Position numbers and translations under genes: made by a program
Shown here: positions 45,528 through 56,037 of the stretch, in pieces
Layout of the letters: each line of letters begins with the position of its first letter
How positions within the stretch are numbered: the stretch's first letter is position 1
Assembly (NCBI GenBank): GCA_963580285.1
Contig: OY757013.1
Location: 135,591,027 to 135,655,026 of the forward strand
DNA: 64,000 nt
DNA from: Lucinisca nassula
Lineage: Eukaryota; Mollusca; Bivalvia; Lucinida; Lucinidae
Direction of reading: 5' to 3'
Notes under the pieces: model-generated
The model's database searches: none
What the model was told of the DNA's origin: nothing
Seen by the model: only the letters and a program-made list of their open reading frames with translations

Positions 45528-45689
45528 TGAATAAAAGTTGTCATGAGACTTTTAATAAATAAATTACTAATAGTAATTTTTAGTAACATGAAAGAATATT
45601 TGATTATGATTTAACAATGACTACAATTTGCTTTCGTTTACAAAAACAAGCCGAAACAAACGAAGAAAAAATAATGAACCGAAAATTTC

Positions 45690-46019
45690 ACATAAGCCCA
45701 GTTGCATTTATTTCTCCGCGAAACGCCGGTAATATCATTTTAAATGAAAGCAATCGGTCAAAATTTCGCCGAGAATCTCCGAGAATTTTCTCCGCGAAAC
45801 CGGGAGAATTTATCTTTTCTCGCTGTTTTGCGGAGAAAATAGCCATTTTCGCGTTTGGCGGTTTCTCCGCGAAACAAAAAATATGGATTATTACCAGTAG
45901 CTGGTCTGTATATCTTGGAGCAGAAATAAGAACAATAATGTTTAGCCCCGTAAACCCCAGGTTTCTCCATATAAAAGGGGTTAAGGGGGTTGTTCGTTTC
46001 ACGGACTTGTTCACTTGAT
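45690..46019. repeat. Composite of module C and a family B half, inverted relative to 42843
   Basis: Module C (atttctccgcgaaacgcc, ttttctccgcgaaac, gcgtttggcggtttctccgc) at 45700-45880 joins through taccagtagctggtctg to a family B right half ending cggacttgttcacttgatg. The 133- and 158-residue frames across it have no motif and follow the repeat. Confidence 0.7.
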
Positions 46020-46065
46020 GATTCTTGCAGTCTGAGAAGGCTTTATTGTGATCGAGTGGGAATCT

Positions 46066-46287
46066 TGCGACACATTGCATTTTTGCACATCTCAAAATGG
46101 CCACTTTCTGATAAAAATCCATGATACGTTTCTTATTTATACAAAATAGGTTTTGTATACCCACAACCTATGCCTTGGGGCAGAAATAAGCAACATACTG
46201 TAGACTCCTACAAACCCACGTTTTCGGTAGGTATATAGTAGTGGTGTTTAGGGCGGGCGTTCGTTTCACGGACTTGTTCACGTGATA
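46066..46287. repeat. Family B MITE (subfamily 2) without central palindrome
   Basis: tgcacatctcaaaatggcca, tacccacaacctatgcct and cacggacttgttcacgtgat are present. The central hairpin is reduced to a short remnant. Confidence 0.72.
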
Positions 46288-46887
46288 ATTTCATGGGTAT
46301 CGGATTGAATAATAATCTTGGTCTGCGCTGTATGTCCTTGATCGACTGGGGGGGGGGGGGGGGGGTTGCGTCTGAAATAGTCAGAAGTACACACTTATAA
46401 ATCCATACGTTTAGAAACTGAAATAACTTATGACGCTCTAAAAGGTATACATGTAAGCTTTTTGTATTTTTAGTTGCTTTGTGAGCAGGCAAAAGTCATA
46501 TTTTATTTGCCGCTAGCGCAAATCTATACTTTATCACCTATAGGCAGTTGCCTGCTGAGAGTTCTATACGGTAATTGAATACGTTTTAGACAAGCAAAGC
46601 ATGCCGTAGCTCTAATAGATAACAGTTTTAGAGCTCCGAAAGCTGACATTGCAAACACTGGGGTTCATCTAGTTTTCTTTACATTTCTGTCTGTCTTGAT
46701 TAATCCAATTTCGGAGAATAAACCTATATGGATACTTGAAATTAAAGGTAAGATATAATTATATAGATGGCTATTTTATTATTTATGCTATTTTTGTTTT
46801 GTGATCAATGGAGAGATCAGAATCTTAAAGAAGAAGACATGGGCCCATATTACAACAACTACGTAATCTTGATACGAGCTTAATTAT
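46288..46887. other. Unassigned intergenic DNA
   Basis: G-run at about 46348-46366. No gene recognised. Confidence 0.35.
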
Positions 46888-47167
46888 CATCACGTGAACA
46901 AGTCCGTGTAATGAAGACCCCCCTATACCCCACTTTATATAGAGAAAACTGGGGTTTACGGGGGTATACATTATTTTTCTTATTTTTGCTCCAAGACATA
47001 GGTTGTGGGTACTCGTTAGAACCGCCTCAATGAGGCGGTTCTAACGAGCACCCACAACCTATGTTTGCAGTATAAATAAGTAAAATATCACAGATTTTCA
47101 TAAGAAAAAACGCCATTTTGGAGATGTTAAAAAATGCACTATGTCGCACGGGTGTGTTATCGTAATG
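46888..47167. mobile_element. Family B palindromic MITE (subfamily 2), best copy
   Basis: 280 bp from catcacgtgaacaagtccgt to cgggtgtgttatcgtaatg. The centre (47001-47059) is a 59-nt palindrome in which ggttgtgggtactcgttaga pairs with its complement, with one mismatch (gta/gca). aaactggggtttacgggggt and ccattttggagatgttaaaa flank it. Confidence 0.9.
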
Positions 47168-48024
47168 TCGAGCGCCAGCTTTTCACTGTACATGATTTCA
47201 TTTTACTGGTATAAACTTGGGATGGTTTGTACCACGAGTTAGCAATGGGCTTTAAAGGCTTCGGCCAATTTTATTCAAACTTTACGGGAATATTTATTAA
47301 GTGGCCCTCTACCACAAAAAACGTCTGTTCCAGTGAACAAGATGACAACTAGAGCTAAAATAAATAAATAATAAAAAAAAAAACTTCGTCCGCCCCTTAA
47401 GCCAGTTTGCTTTAAACTTCATTGTTGGCTGGTTTCTCCTTTATCAAATGAAAAAAAAAAAAAAAAAAGCTTAAAGCTGTTTCGCTCCTATGAGCGCGAT
47501 GCAACCAGATCCGAAAATAGAATACAAACGCTTTAAAATAATACTCCTTATATACATTTCGGCGAGTTTCAGTCAGAATTCATTGGATTGTTGTCTGGTA
47601 CCAAAACAGGTCAATGACAAGATTGCTACCAGAGCTAAAAATAATAAACTATTTAAAAATGACAACTGTAAATATGCCACTGGGCCATGTTTTCAAGCTA
47701 CATCGGATTGTTGCATAGGCGGCCGACTACAAAATAAGCTAAATTGGTTCCGCTCAAAAGGAAAGCTTAAAATTGAATCAATATTCAAATGATTCCTCAT
47801 CCTATGTCATTATGCGAATTCCATTCAGATTTAACAGGATTGTTGCCCAGGCAGTTGGCCCTCTAGCACACTAGCTAAACTGGTTTTGCTACTTTGGCCT
47901 ACGGACCCCCTTATATAGTTAGTGTTTACCGTATTAAGACATACAAATGCAATATGGTCTTAGTGAATCATAGCTTGTTGTCTGGGTGACCCTCTACCAA
48001 CATACGTAAATGACCAATTTTTAA
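47168..48024. repeat. Highly degenerate tandem repeat, ~190-bp units
   Basis: Recurring words gtggccctctaccac/ggccctctagcac/gaccctctaccaa, gattgttg(t/c)c.ggtac and caagatgacaactagagcta/caagattgctaccagagcta, roughly every 190-240 bp. Too diverged for exact limits. The 100-residue frame inside is not called. Confidence 0.45.
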
Positions 48025-48029
48025 GGAAT

Positions 48030-48665
48030 GTCGGTTGGTGCCTGATGCTCTGTCTCTGGTCGGGGCCACCGTAGTCCAATTGTTAGTTTTTTGTGCTCAT
48101 GTATATCATTTATTTCATGCTGCCGACTCCTCGTCGTTTCATCTATGCATTGCCATTAGTTTGATTTTTTATGTTCTCGGACTATATAATTTAGACAAAC
48201 TGCAGAAATGTCAATGGGTACAATTTGCGCATCCCTTGCGGCTGATTTGTTCTTGTTTCGTTATGCAAGAGACTTTATAATGTCCCTTTTCGTTGATAAC
48301 CAAATTGTAATTATTGCAGCTTTTAGCTCGACATCTAGAAATGTGAATCATTTATTTAATATTGACAACACTTACTTTAATGATTTGATTAGTCAATTTA
48401 CCCTCCAGCACTTCAGTAAAATAACGCAGTTGTTTTCTGATATCAAAATAGAAGTGAAGGCAATGGAACCCCATTTTTATTTACATTTTTCTATTACAGA
48501 TGAATTTGTTTCCTGAAAAATTAATGATAAACTGGGTGATTTTGATTTTGAAATGTACTTATTTCTTTCCTTGGATGTTGATGTTCCTCATGTGACATCC
48601 TGCGGTGTTCATGTTTCGCAATTATTTCGGTTTGTCAGTGTGTATTCACGTATCTGATTTCTGAA
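48030..48665 (+). pseudogene. PLE-A fragments: 3' untranslated piece then reverse transcriptase piece
   Basis: 48030-48180 is the untranslated block (gatgctctgtctctggtcgg). 48185-48665 encodes, with frame changes, MGTICASLAADLFLFRY, an FIMSLFVDNQ block, a destroyed YLDD motif (about 48330-48360) and GVHVSQLFRF. The order UTR then RT shows two truncated copies joined head to tail. Confidence 0.78.
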
Positions 48666-49032
48666 GAATTCATGTTTTACCAGTATTCTGATGGAGTTTT
48701 AAATAAATTAAAATCCAGACGTTTTCGTGCTTCAAGTCTGTCTTGTTATGATCCTTCCACCCTTTACACTACACTCCCTTACAATCTTATAAAAGAAAAC
48801 TTAATGATTTAATTGAATGTTATTTCATAGGAAAGGCTCCCTCCATCTTGCGTGTAATGTAAGACATTGTTTTTTTTTTCTTTTCCGAAGAGCATAAAAA
48901 AATCAACATTATGGTCATGTCTCACCTTTCTACTTTACAATATTTACATAAGATTTGGTACTAAGTTTAGACAAGTTGAAGGTATTCCGATGGGCACTAA
49001 TTGCGCACCCCTTGTGGCTGCTCTAATATTTT

Positions 49033-49210
49033 TTTCTTGTCCTTTGGGATCATTGATTCCATTGTTGAATTTTGAAAATATTTGAGGGTCACTGATGAGG
49101 CCTTATTGGCCGAAACTAGCTAGTCTGGCCCAGAAAACATAAACACTTCATATTTTCCAGTTCTTTGGTATATTCCTTGATTTCAAAGGATAACCCTTAC
49201 TAGAACATAC
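49033..49210 (+). mobile_element. Ribozyme-bearing retrozyme-like element, short form
   Basis: Inserted between the ...CAPLVAALIF and MTPLSVENQ codons of PLE-A. Homologous to 21890-22086 from ttttcttgtcctttgggatc to ataacccttactagaacata. It lacks the upstream catcatagtgtag module. The PLE segment normally between those codons is missing, so the insertion is associated with a small deletion. No clear duplication. Confidence 0.83.
49086..49131 (+). ncRNA. Hammerhead ribozyme, type I, GUC cleavage
   Basis: Stem I gggtca (49086-49091)/tggccc (49126-49131) forms six pairs, one G-U. Core ctgatga 49092-49098 and gaaac 49112-49116. Stem II ggcc/ggcc (49099-49102 and 49108-49111) is perfect around ttatt. 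Stem III acta/tagt has a gc loop. Cleavage is after the C of GTC at 49125. All core positions match the hammerhead consensus. Confidence 0.93.
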
Positions 49211-49554
49211 AAATGACGCCCCTTTCCGTTGAAAACCAATCTGAAATCATTGAAGCCTTTAGCTCGATTTCTAGATATTTGGATGATTTATTTAATATTG
49301 ACAATACCTATTTCGATGGTTTGATCAGTGAATTTACCCGTCAACACTTCAGTTAAATAAAGCAAATTCTTTTGATACCGAGGTCCCATTTTTGGATTTA
49401 CACTTATCTATAAATAGATGGGTTTGTTTCTTGCAAAATGTATCATAAACGCGATGATTTTGATTTGATGTTCCTCGTGCGTCATCATATGGCGTTTATA
49501 TTTCGCAATTAATTCGATTTGCCAGAGTTTCAAGTCATATAACAGACTTCAACA

Positions 49555-49763
49555 GATATAACAGACATCATAGTGTAGTTTATATTTTCGTGTCGTTTGG
49601 GATCATCGATTCCATTGTGGAATTTTGGAGGTGCCTGAGGGTCACTGATGAGGCCTAATTGGCCGAAACTAACTAGTCTGGCCCAGATAACACTAGCACT
49701 CCTTATTTTTCAGTTCTGTGGATTATTCCTTGCTTCCAAAGGATAACCCTTTTATAGAACATA
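49555..49763 (+). mobile_element. 209-bp retrozyme-like insertion with 7-bp target duplication
   Basis: Flanked by ttcaaca at 49548-49554 and 49764-49770. Removing the insert plus one duplicate rejoins the PLE-A codons ..TDFN-TRNKFL... It contains catcatagtgtagtttatat, gggatcatcgattccattgt, the hammerhead, then gcttccaaaggataaccctt and atagaacata at the 3' end. This is the clearest evidence in the window that the ribozyme unit itself is mobile. No coding. Confidence 0.92.
49639..49684 (+). ncRNA. Hammerhead ribozyme, type I, GUC cleavage
   Basis: Stem I gggtca/tggccc, core ctgatga (49645-49651), stem II ggcc/ggcc around taatt, gaaac (49665-49669), stem III acta/tagt with an ac loop, cleavage after 49678. 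The loop differs from the 49.09 kb copy while pairing is kept. Confidence 0.93.
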
Positions 49764-50787
49764 TTCAACACGCGTAATAAATTTTTAACTGCTAAACCTC
49801 TTAATCCGTATCATAAACTACGCAAAGCTTTTTCGAAATTTTATATACGTCATTCCGATTTAATTTCAAAATTCAATGTTGGACTTAAATCTATTTTGCA
49901 ATAATGTCTATCGGAACCCAATTTTTATGGTGACTTAGTATATAAATTCAGAAAAATATATAAATGCAATGACTTCAGCACCCAATTTCGGAAAATCATT
50001 CCTCGATATAAAAAATAGGCTCCAACATAGATGTTATACGACAGACTGAATGCATGGAAGTTAACCCAATCACGATGTACAACATGGATGTTATACGACA
50101 GACTGCATGCGTGGTAGTCAACCCAATCACGGTTGACAACTTTGCTTCCCTCTTTAATTGCACGCCGGTGGGTCAGGCCTCAGATTCTATGACGGCTCCA
50201 ACGTAAAGGCTTATTGAGAATTAGAGAGATCTAATTCAAGGTAATGTTGGTTGGTGCCTGATGCTCTGTCTCTGGTCGGGCCCATCGGAGTCTAACTGTT
50301 GGTTTTCTTTTGCTCCAGTATTTTAGTGGTTTCTTGCTGTCGAGTCCTCACCGTTGTCTCACCTCTGTGGTTCTTTGATTTTTTGTGTTCACGGAGATGT
50401 TGCACTGATGAGTTAGGAGGCCTTCATGCGGACTGAACAAATTATTTGTCTAAATCGCGACGGAAGTAAGGGCGAGGACTGTGGCCACGTAAAATCGATT
50501 TAAGCCACCCAGTGGAAATCATTCCACTGACCGTTCCAAGGCGGTTCTTCTGTGGCGGTTTATTTATGGTGTTGTTTGTTACTAACTGTGTGTATCACTT
50601 GTGTTTTTTTATTTTGGATGGCCATATGGCCATTTTGTGGGAAAGTAACTGTCCTTATGGCCTTCCTTTGTTTAGGTTTCCATTATGGTCTGGTCGCTTA
50701 TTGTTTGTGTGTCTTTCCCTTTGGTTCTTTGATGGGTGGAGTAAGTTAATTGTATCGATTCCTGATCTTTGTTTTACTTCTACTTTG

Positions 50788-51462
50788 TATTCCTCTTTAA
50801 TTGCACGCCGATGGGTCGGGCCTCGGATTGTATGACGGTTCCAGCTTGAAGGCTTACTGAGAATAAGAGAGTATCTATTTTTATGTAATGTTGGTTGGTG
50901 CCTGATGCTCTGACTCTGGTCGGGCCCATCGGTGTCTAACTATTGGTCTTCTTTTACTCCAGCATTTCTGTGTTTTATTGCTGTCGAGTTCTCGCCAATG
51001 TTTCATCTCTGTGATTTGTTTATTTTTGTGTTCACGGAGATGTTGCACTGACGTGTTCGGGTGTGGTGGAGCCGTTGGCTTCATGCGGATAAAAACAAAT
51101 TATTTGTCTGGGTCGCGACGGAGGTGGGGGCGAGGATTGTGGCTGTGTATAATCGATTTAAGCCGCCGCCCCCCCCCCCCACCCCAGTGGAATTTATTTC
51201 ACTGACCGTTCCAATGCGGTTCTTCTGTCGTGGTTTATTTTTGTGATGTTTTGTCTTTCAGTGCGTGCATTGCTTATATTATTTTGTTTTGGACAGCCAG
51301 TTGGCCATTTTTTGGAAAGTAGCTGTCCTTTTGGCTTTCCGCTATTGATGTTTCCATAAGGGTATAGTTTTTCATGCTTGTGCTTCTTTCTCTTTTGTGT
51401 CTCTGTTGGGAGCCGTGGGTTTATTTTACCGATTAATGATTATTGCATTCACTTCTATTTTT
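50788..51462 (+). mobile_element. 5'-truncated PLE-A copy joined to the previous copy
   Basis: Starts at LFNCTPMG in the C-terminal coding end and contains the full untranslated region (gatgctctgactctggtcgg, ttcacggagatgttgcactg) plus tail to cacttctattttt. It lies head to tail with the copy ending at 50787. A C-run at 51168-51180 marks the variable tract. Confidence 0.83.
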
Positions 51463-52350
51463 CAACACTTGTGATAAATTATTAAGTACAAAACTGCTTA
51501 ATCAGAGTTATCGGTATCATAAACTACGAAAAACCTTCATAAAGCTGCCAGTAACCCGAAGTGGCATAAATGTGATCTGAAGCATTCATTCTTTTACCAA
51601 TGTCAACTATGTTTAAAATGCCGCGCATAGGTCAGCCGTATTCTGGACACCGAGGCGAAAAAATTCTACGATAGTTCTAATCAGTTGTACGATGCTGCTC
51701 TTTTAACTGGAGGTTATACTTCGCATGCTCATCGTTCTTTCATCGATTCTGAAATTAATCACAAACGTCATTACATCAAGATATATATACTTCGTTATTA
51801 AGGTTTTGGATTTTATAGAATTACCAAGTATATACCAGGCCGGTTCGGTGATTTCAACCGTCCCTGCTTATTTTCAAAATGGTGAAAAGGCCATAATTGG
51901 TTTCTGATCTTGATACTGACACTAAAACTCCTGATACCGAGATTGTACAAATCCAGTGTATTGCTATCCTGCTGCTGGTCATATTGTTACTGGCAATTGT
52001 AAAATTATTCCTGATTCTTGGATACGAAATATGATTTCTAAAGGATCGAGTTCCTTCTAAAATTGATTTCAATAATTATAGAGATGAAATCGCTGCTTCT
52101 TTGAATGCATTTTGTAATAGATGGTGTAAACGAGTGTATGTTGAGCATAAAGCTATCAAAGAATGGACACTTAACATTCTGAAACTGGTGAAAAAACGCT
52201 TTATTTTCTATTATCAAAATACGAGCTTATTGCCTCCTAAACGTGAGACATCTTTACGTAACCTTAAAGTAGATATTTAATAATTTCATAAGAAGTTTGT
52301 TCTGGCTCCAGCGGACAAGGCCGCTAACAATGTGTTCGTGGTTTGACGGC
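51463..52350 (+). pseudogene. PLE-A N-terminal region, broken
   Basis: 51463-51540 is a C-terminal scrap (LLNQSYRYHKLRKT). From about 51545 it encodes KHSFFYQCQLCLKC (a Cys-containing N-terminal segment not present in the 61-63 kb copy), FYDSSNQLYDAALLTGGYTS, the YCYPAAGHIVTGN block and WTLNILKLVKKRF-like sequence, up to LAPADKAANNV at about 52295-52335. Numerous frameshifts. Useful because it shows the upstream end of the family. Confidence 0.78.
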
Positions 52351-52351
52351 T

Positions 52352-52460
52352 GCAGTAAGTAGTAACAAACAACAACATAAATAAACCACCACAAAAGAAC
52401 CGCTTTGGAACGGTTAGTGGAAAGAATTCCACTGGGGGGGGGGGGGGGGGCTTTTACATG
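52352..52460 (-). repeat. PLE-A tail fragment, minus orientation
   Basis: Plus-strand view: taagtagtaacaaacaacaa, gaaccgctttggaacggtta, gaattccactgggg with a G-run at 52433-52450. Confidence 0.75.
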
Positions 52461-53030
52461 ACTACATGACTATTTTCTATTCTATTTCTTCTTCGTCTTT
52501 GTTGATAATCGATTGTTGTTCAGTATGCACAATATATACAATAGGTTTTAATGGCATATATACGTTAACTGCAGTTACCACTGTGTATATAGCTATCCGA
52601 TTATGGGGGCTATACAATTAGTCCAGAGTGTTAGCAGATAAACTTGTAACAGATGAATAAAATGCTAAACACCTTTGGCCCGGCCGAGTTTCGAAACCGG
52701 GAAGCCGGATCGATCGGCATACACTCCAACACGTCGCTATAAAAGACGGATTGTACCGCAAGGCAGTACACGTATGCTATATACATTTTGCCTATGACAT
52801 TCTCCCCTCCACATTGAAATTCGTCCTCGAGTTAAATTCGAATTCTTTTTGGGTGTCCGAGAATCACGTGAAATGATACTCAAGGAGTTTTAATGCACAT
52901 GTGCGTTATTTATGGTCCAAAAGCAAACAGATGAAATAAAAATGCTAAAAACCATTTGCCCGGCCGAGGATAGAAACCGAGCCACCTGATCGATAGACAT
53001 ACACTCTACCTCGTCGCTATAAATATGTTC

Positions 53031-53205
53031 TATAAAAGGATTATCCTGGAAGCATGGAATACACAACAGAATTGAAAATATGGATAGTACATGTTTTCTG
53101 GGCCAGACTAGCTAATTTCGGCCAATTAGGCCTCATCAGTGATCCTCTGATATTTTCAAAATTCCACAATGGAATCAATGATCCCAAAGGACAAGAAAAT
53201 ACAAT
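53031..53205 (-). mobile_element. Ribozyme-bearing retrozyme-like element, short form, minus orientation
   Basis: Complement of the 49.0 kb element: ataaaaggattatcctggaa at its 3' end, the hammerhead, and ggaatcaatgatcccaaagg at its 5' side. It lacks the catcatagtgtag module. Position in family Q is defined by comparison with the undisturbed first Q copy. Confidence 0.82.
53100..53145 (-). ncRNA. Hammerhead ribozyme motif, type I, slightly decayed
   Basis: Minus strand: stem I ggatca/tggccc has one A-C mismatch. Core ctgatga (53133-53139) is intact, stem II ggcc/ggcc perfect around taatt, gaaa then t instead of c. Stem III atta/tagt still pairs with a G-U. GTC cleavage between 53106 and 53105. 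Confidence 0.82.
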
Positions 53206-53270
53206 CTACCGTAAGGCGGTACAAGTGTGCTATATACCTATACCCATGACAAACGTATTAAGCTTTTTTG

Positions 53271-54370
53271 CGTCATGAGCTTATCTGTTACAATGCAGAG
53301 ACGGACGTTGCTGTTGACAAAATCATTATATTGTCTTATAGCACTCATGCTCCAGACATCTCTAAATTAAAGGAGAACCTTGCACGAAATCTCCCTATCA
53401 TGTACTGGACAAAGTGTGCGGTTGAATAAGTGATCAGGATAATTGAGTCTTTTGCCGTTCCTAAAGAATACGTTGACATAAGCAATAGCTGCTATATCTG
53501 TTTTGTACTCTTATATTCTTGAGCGCACCAGATGTAATTCGCATTCGATAAATAAAAATATGGATGTTGTCTTTGATATTAGCTCATTCCAGAAAACAAA
53601 GAATACGTTATTGAAATCTCCGAATGCGACATAGGACTGGAAAACTGTCATTTAATGAAATGAGTAGTTGGTTGAATGTCACCAAATGACTCTGTTCAGA
53701 ACTGTTATCGCAATCCTAGTTTTATAGTTCAGGTGTATGTGGAAAGTACAGCTTTACAAGTGGGTGGACTTTCTTAAAACCGGTTACTTATCTGATGAAA
53801 GTTCGTAATGAGTATCTAATTAACAGATTATCTGTGGTCATTAGAAAGACCTTATAGTGGCGATTCTAACGAGTTCTGTTAATAGCCAAGCGTAGAAGAA
53901 TGAAAACGCAAACAAAAAATATTGACAAAATGTTTGAACTGTAACACACAAAGGAGTGTTTAGCTCTGATTTTAAATGTCCAGAAAATTCTGATCTCTGA
54001 TCCCAACGTATGAGCACTCAGTACAAAACGAATAATAATCCTTAAGTAATACAACACAAACATGTGAATGAAATGTTCTAAAACTCCCGAACTGGACTAT
54101 AAAAACATTTCCCTTTTCAAAAAAGTCAGTTTACTTTCTAGAATGAAATTAGCTCATAAACTAAAATAATGTGATCTAGAAATTTCTGTGTAACTCTTTG
54201 ATCCTTTTTCAAGTAAACATACTATTTACAAATTATTATAATCCTACTCAATATCCTAGATATCCCCTTCGAAAAAGTTATTGTACAAATTCAATGTGTC
54301 GAGTGGGGATAAATATATATATAGACACAAAAAGTATCTACAACCTATGCCTTGGAAATTTAAATAGGTA
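53271..54370. other. Unassigned intergenic DNA
   Basis: A short family B-like remnant sits near 53840-53872 (ggcgattctaacgag). No gene recognised. Confidence 0.4.
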
Positions 54371-54721
54371 CATTAATGTGTAAAATAGAAGTGGAGGCAA
54401 TGATCAGGAATCAATGCAATTAACCCATAGCTCCCATCAGAGACACCAAAGGGAAAGTAACACAAACATTGAATAACTAGACCCAACATGGAAACATCCA
54501 TTGCGGAAAGCCAAAAGGACAGTTACTTTCCTACAAAATAGCCAATTAGCTCGCCAAAACACAAAATATATAAGCGATACAGACCCTCAAATACAAACAA
54601 TAACAAAATTAAACCGCAGCAGAAGAAACGCCTTGGAACGGTCAGTGAAACGAAATCAACTGGGGTACTCAAATCGATTTTACGCAGCGGCAATCCTCAT
54701 ACTTTCTTCCGTCGCGATTTA

Positions 54722-56037
54722 GCCCGTGGGCATTGATTACGGCCTGACATCGCCGTCGCATTCTACCGATAAGTCTACGGAGCTTATGCTGAGGAAGTCG
54801 GGCCCACTCCTCAATGAGAGCCTCTCTGAGCTCCCGAACAGTTGCTAGTTGGACCTGGCGAAAGGAAATGGCTTTCTGCAACATATTCCATGCATGTTCT
54901 GTGGGATTTAAATTAGGGGATCTCGCTGGCCAATCCAATCGCACAATTATAGCTTGCTCAAGGTACCGGTTGTTCATGCGGGCCCTATGTGCACGGACAT
55001 TATCATCTATCAGAATGAAATCAGGACCTATAGCTCCTGCATATGGGCGAACATGAACGTCCAGAATTTCATTGACGTACCACTCTGCCGTCAGTGTGCC
55101 GTTATCTATGACGTGCAGGTCTGTTTCCCCATGAGCGCTAATTCCCGCCCACACCATAATTGATCCCCCGCCATAGCGATCGTACTCTGCAATACAAACT
55201 TCAGCAAAACGTTCATTTTGCATCCTCCAGACCCTAGCCCGCCTGTCAGTGAACTCCATACAAAAACTGGACGCATCAGTGAAAAGAATGGGGGTCCAGT
55301 CATTAAGGGCCCACGTAACATGACCTCGTCCCCATTCTAAACGCTCCTGAAGATGGTGTCGTGTCAATGGGATGCGTATTGCAGGTCGTCGTGACCTCAA
55401 TCCAGCTTCATGCAACCAATTTCTAGTGGTCTGCGTACTTAAACGAACGCCGGAAGCGTTCTGCAAGTCGCTACGTAACGTTGTTGTGTCGTTGAACCGG
55501 TGACGTCGGGCCTGTAGAGCGATAAATCAGTCTTGTGCTCGAGTTGTTGAGCGTTCACGACCTCCGGCGTGCTGATGCATTGCGTTTCCAGTCAAATGGA
55601 CTCGAGTCCACGTTCTTAAGACAACGCTCTGGGTTACCAAAAGAACACGAGCAACCTCACTCTGTGACAACCCAGCCTCAAGTATTCCAATGCCCCTATT
55701 CATACCTCCTTCGTTTAGACGACGCCTCACTTGTCGGTCTGCCATACCTTGCGTTAAATTCGATCGAAATTTGACGATAACACAAGCAAAACCTTGTTTC
55801 AGGTACACATGTACATGAAAGCAAATGGCCATAAATCAACGATTTTCACGGGTAGTCCTCTTCCCATGCTTCTCGTGCAAAATGTACAAGTCAAATTGAC
55901 AAATCAATAACTGCATTTAATTTACACGTTTATGAGGCCCGAACATCAATCTACCTTTACTCGCAATTTGATTATACATGGTGATAATATGAGCAAAATA
56001 TCTGACGTCAAAAATGTGATCCTTAGCAAACTTTGAG
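54722..56037 (-). mobile_element. Tc1-type DNA transposon, 3' end missing
   Basis: 1316 bp within the PLE-A untranslated region, at TA dinucleotides (54720-54721 and 56038-56039). The right end, read on the minus strand, begins ctcaaagtttgctaaggatc, a likely terminal inverted repeat. No matching inverted repeat exists at the left end, where transposase sequence runs directly into PLE-A sequence at ctaaatcgcg. The copy therefore lost its transposase-3' terminus and cannot be mobilised as a complete element. Confidence 0.8.
54725..55745 (-). pseudogene. Tc1/mariner transposase, one stop and truncated C-terminus
   Basis: About 340 codons, the usual Tc1 size. The N-terminal helix-turn-helix region starts at MADRQVRRRLNEGG and includes GLSQSEVARVL. 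A stop codon (55527-55529, probably CGA to TGA) interrupts it. The long remaining frame carries the catalytic core: Asp in LFTDASSF, Asp in FILIDDNVRAHRA and Glu in SPNLNPTEHAWNML. There are 34 residues between the last Asp and Glu, so DD34E. GGGSIMVWAGIS is also typical. The C-terminus reads into host repeat after NAHG. Transposes DNA by cut and paste when intact. Confidence 0.9.

Larger units (their letters stand above)
48695..50787 (+). pseudogene. PLE-A copy with two ribozyme-element insertions
   Basis: Coding runs from LKSRRFRASSLSCYDPSTLY (motif A region, 48700-48780) through RFGTKFRQVEGIPMGTNCAP (about 48948-49010), then the ribozyme insert 49033-49210. After it come MTPLSVENQSEIIEAF, an intact YLDD codon set (49276-49287) and NIDNTYFDGL. 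A second ribozyme insert follows at 49555-49763, then NKFLTAK, HKLRKAFSKF, LSEPNFYGDLVYKFRK and the C-terminal SDSMTAPT stop at about 50205. A 3' tail follows to ttttacttctactttg. Multiple frameshifts make it inactive. A duplicated 60-bp stretch near 50030-50120 is a local tandem duplication. Confidence 0.85.
52640..53270 (-). repeat. Family Q tRNA-headed repeat, two copies; second split by a ribozyme element
   Basis: Both copies have aaatgctaaanacc, gcccggccgag, a box B-like cgaaacc complement, gatcgatnggcatacactc, cgtcgctataaa and then accg(c/t)aaggc.gtaca and tgctatatac. In the second copy the ribozyme element (53031-53205) lies between gtcgctataaa and accgtaaggcgg. Confidence 0.7.

Noticed and set aside
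45617..46164. 133- and 158-residue overlapping frames on opposite strands
   Set aside because: Both follow the CTCCGCG-rich module C, which also occurs at 43 kb without these frames.
50512..50835. 107-residue frame beginning MEIIPLTVPRRFFCGG and similar frames at several loci
   Set aside because: Recurs wherever the PLE-A 3' tail is present, in non-coding sequence after the stop codon; not a gene.
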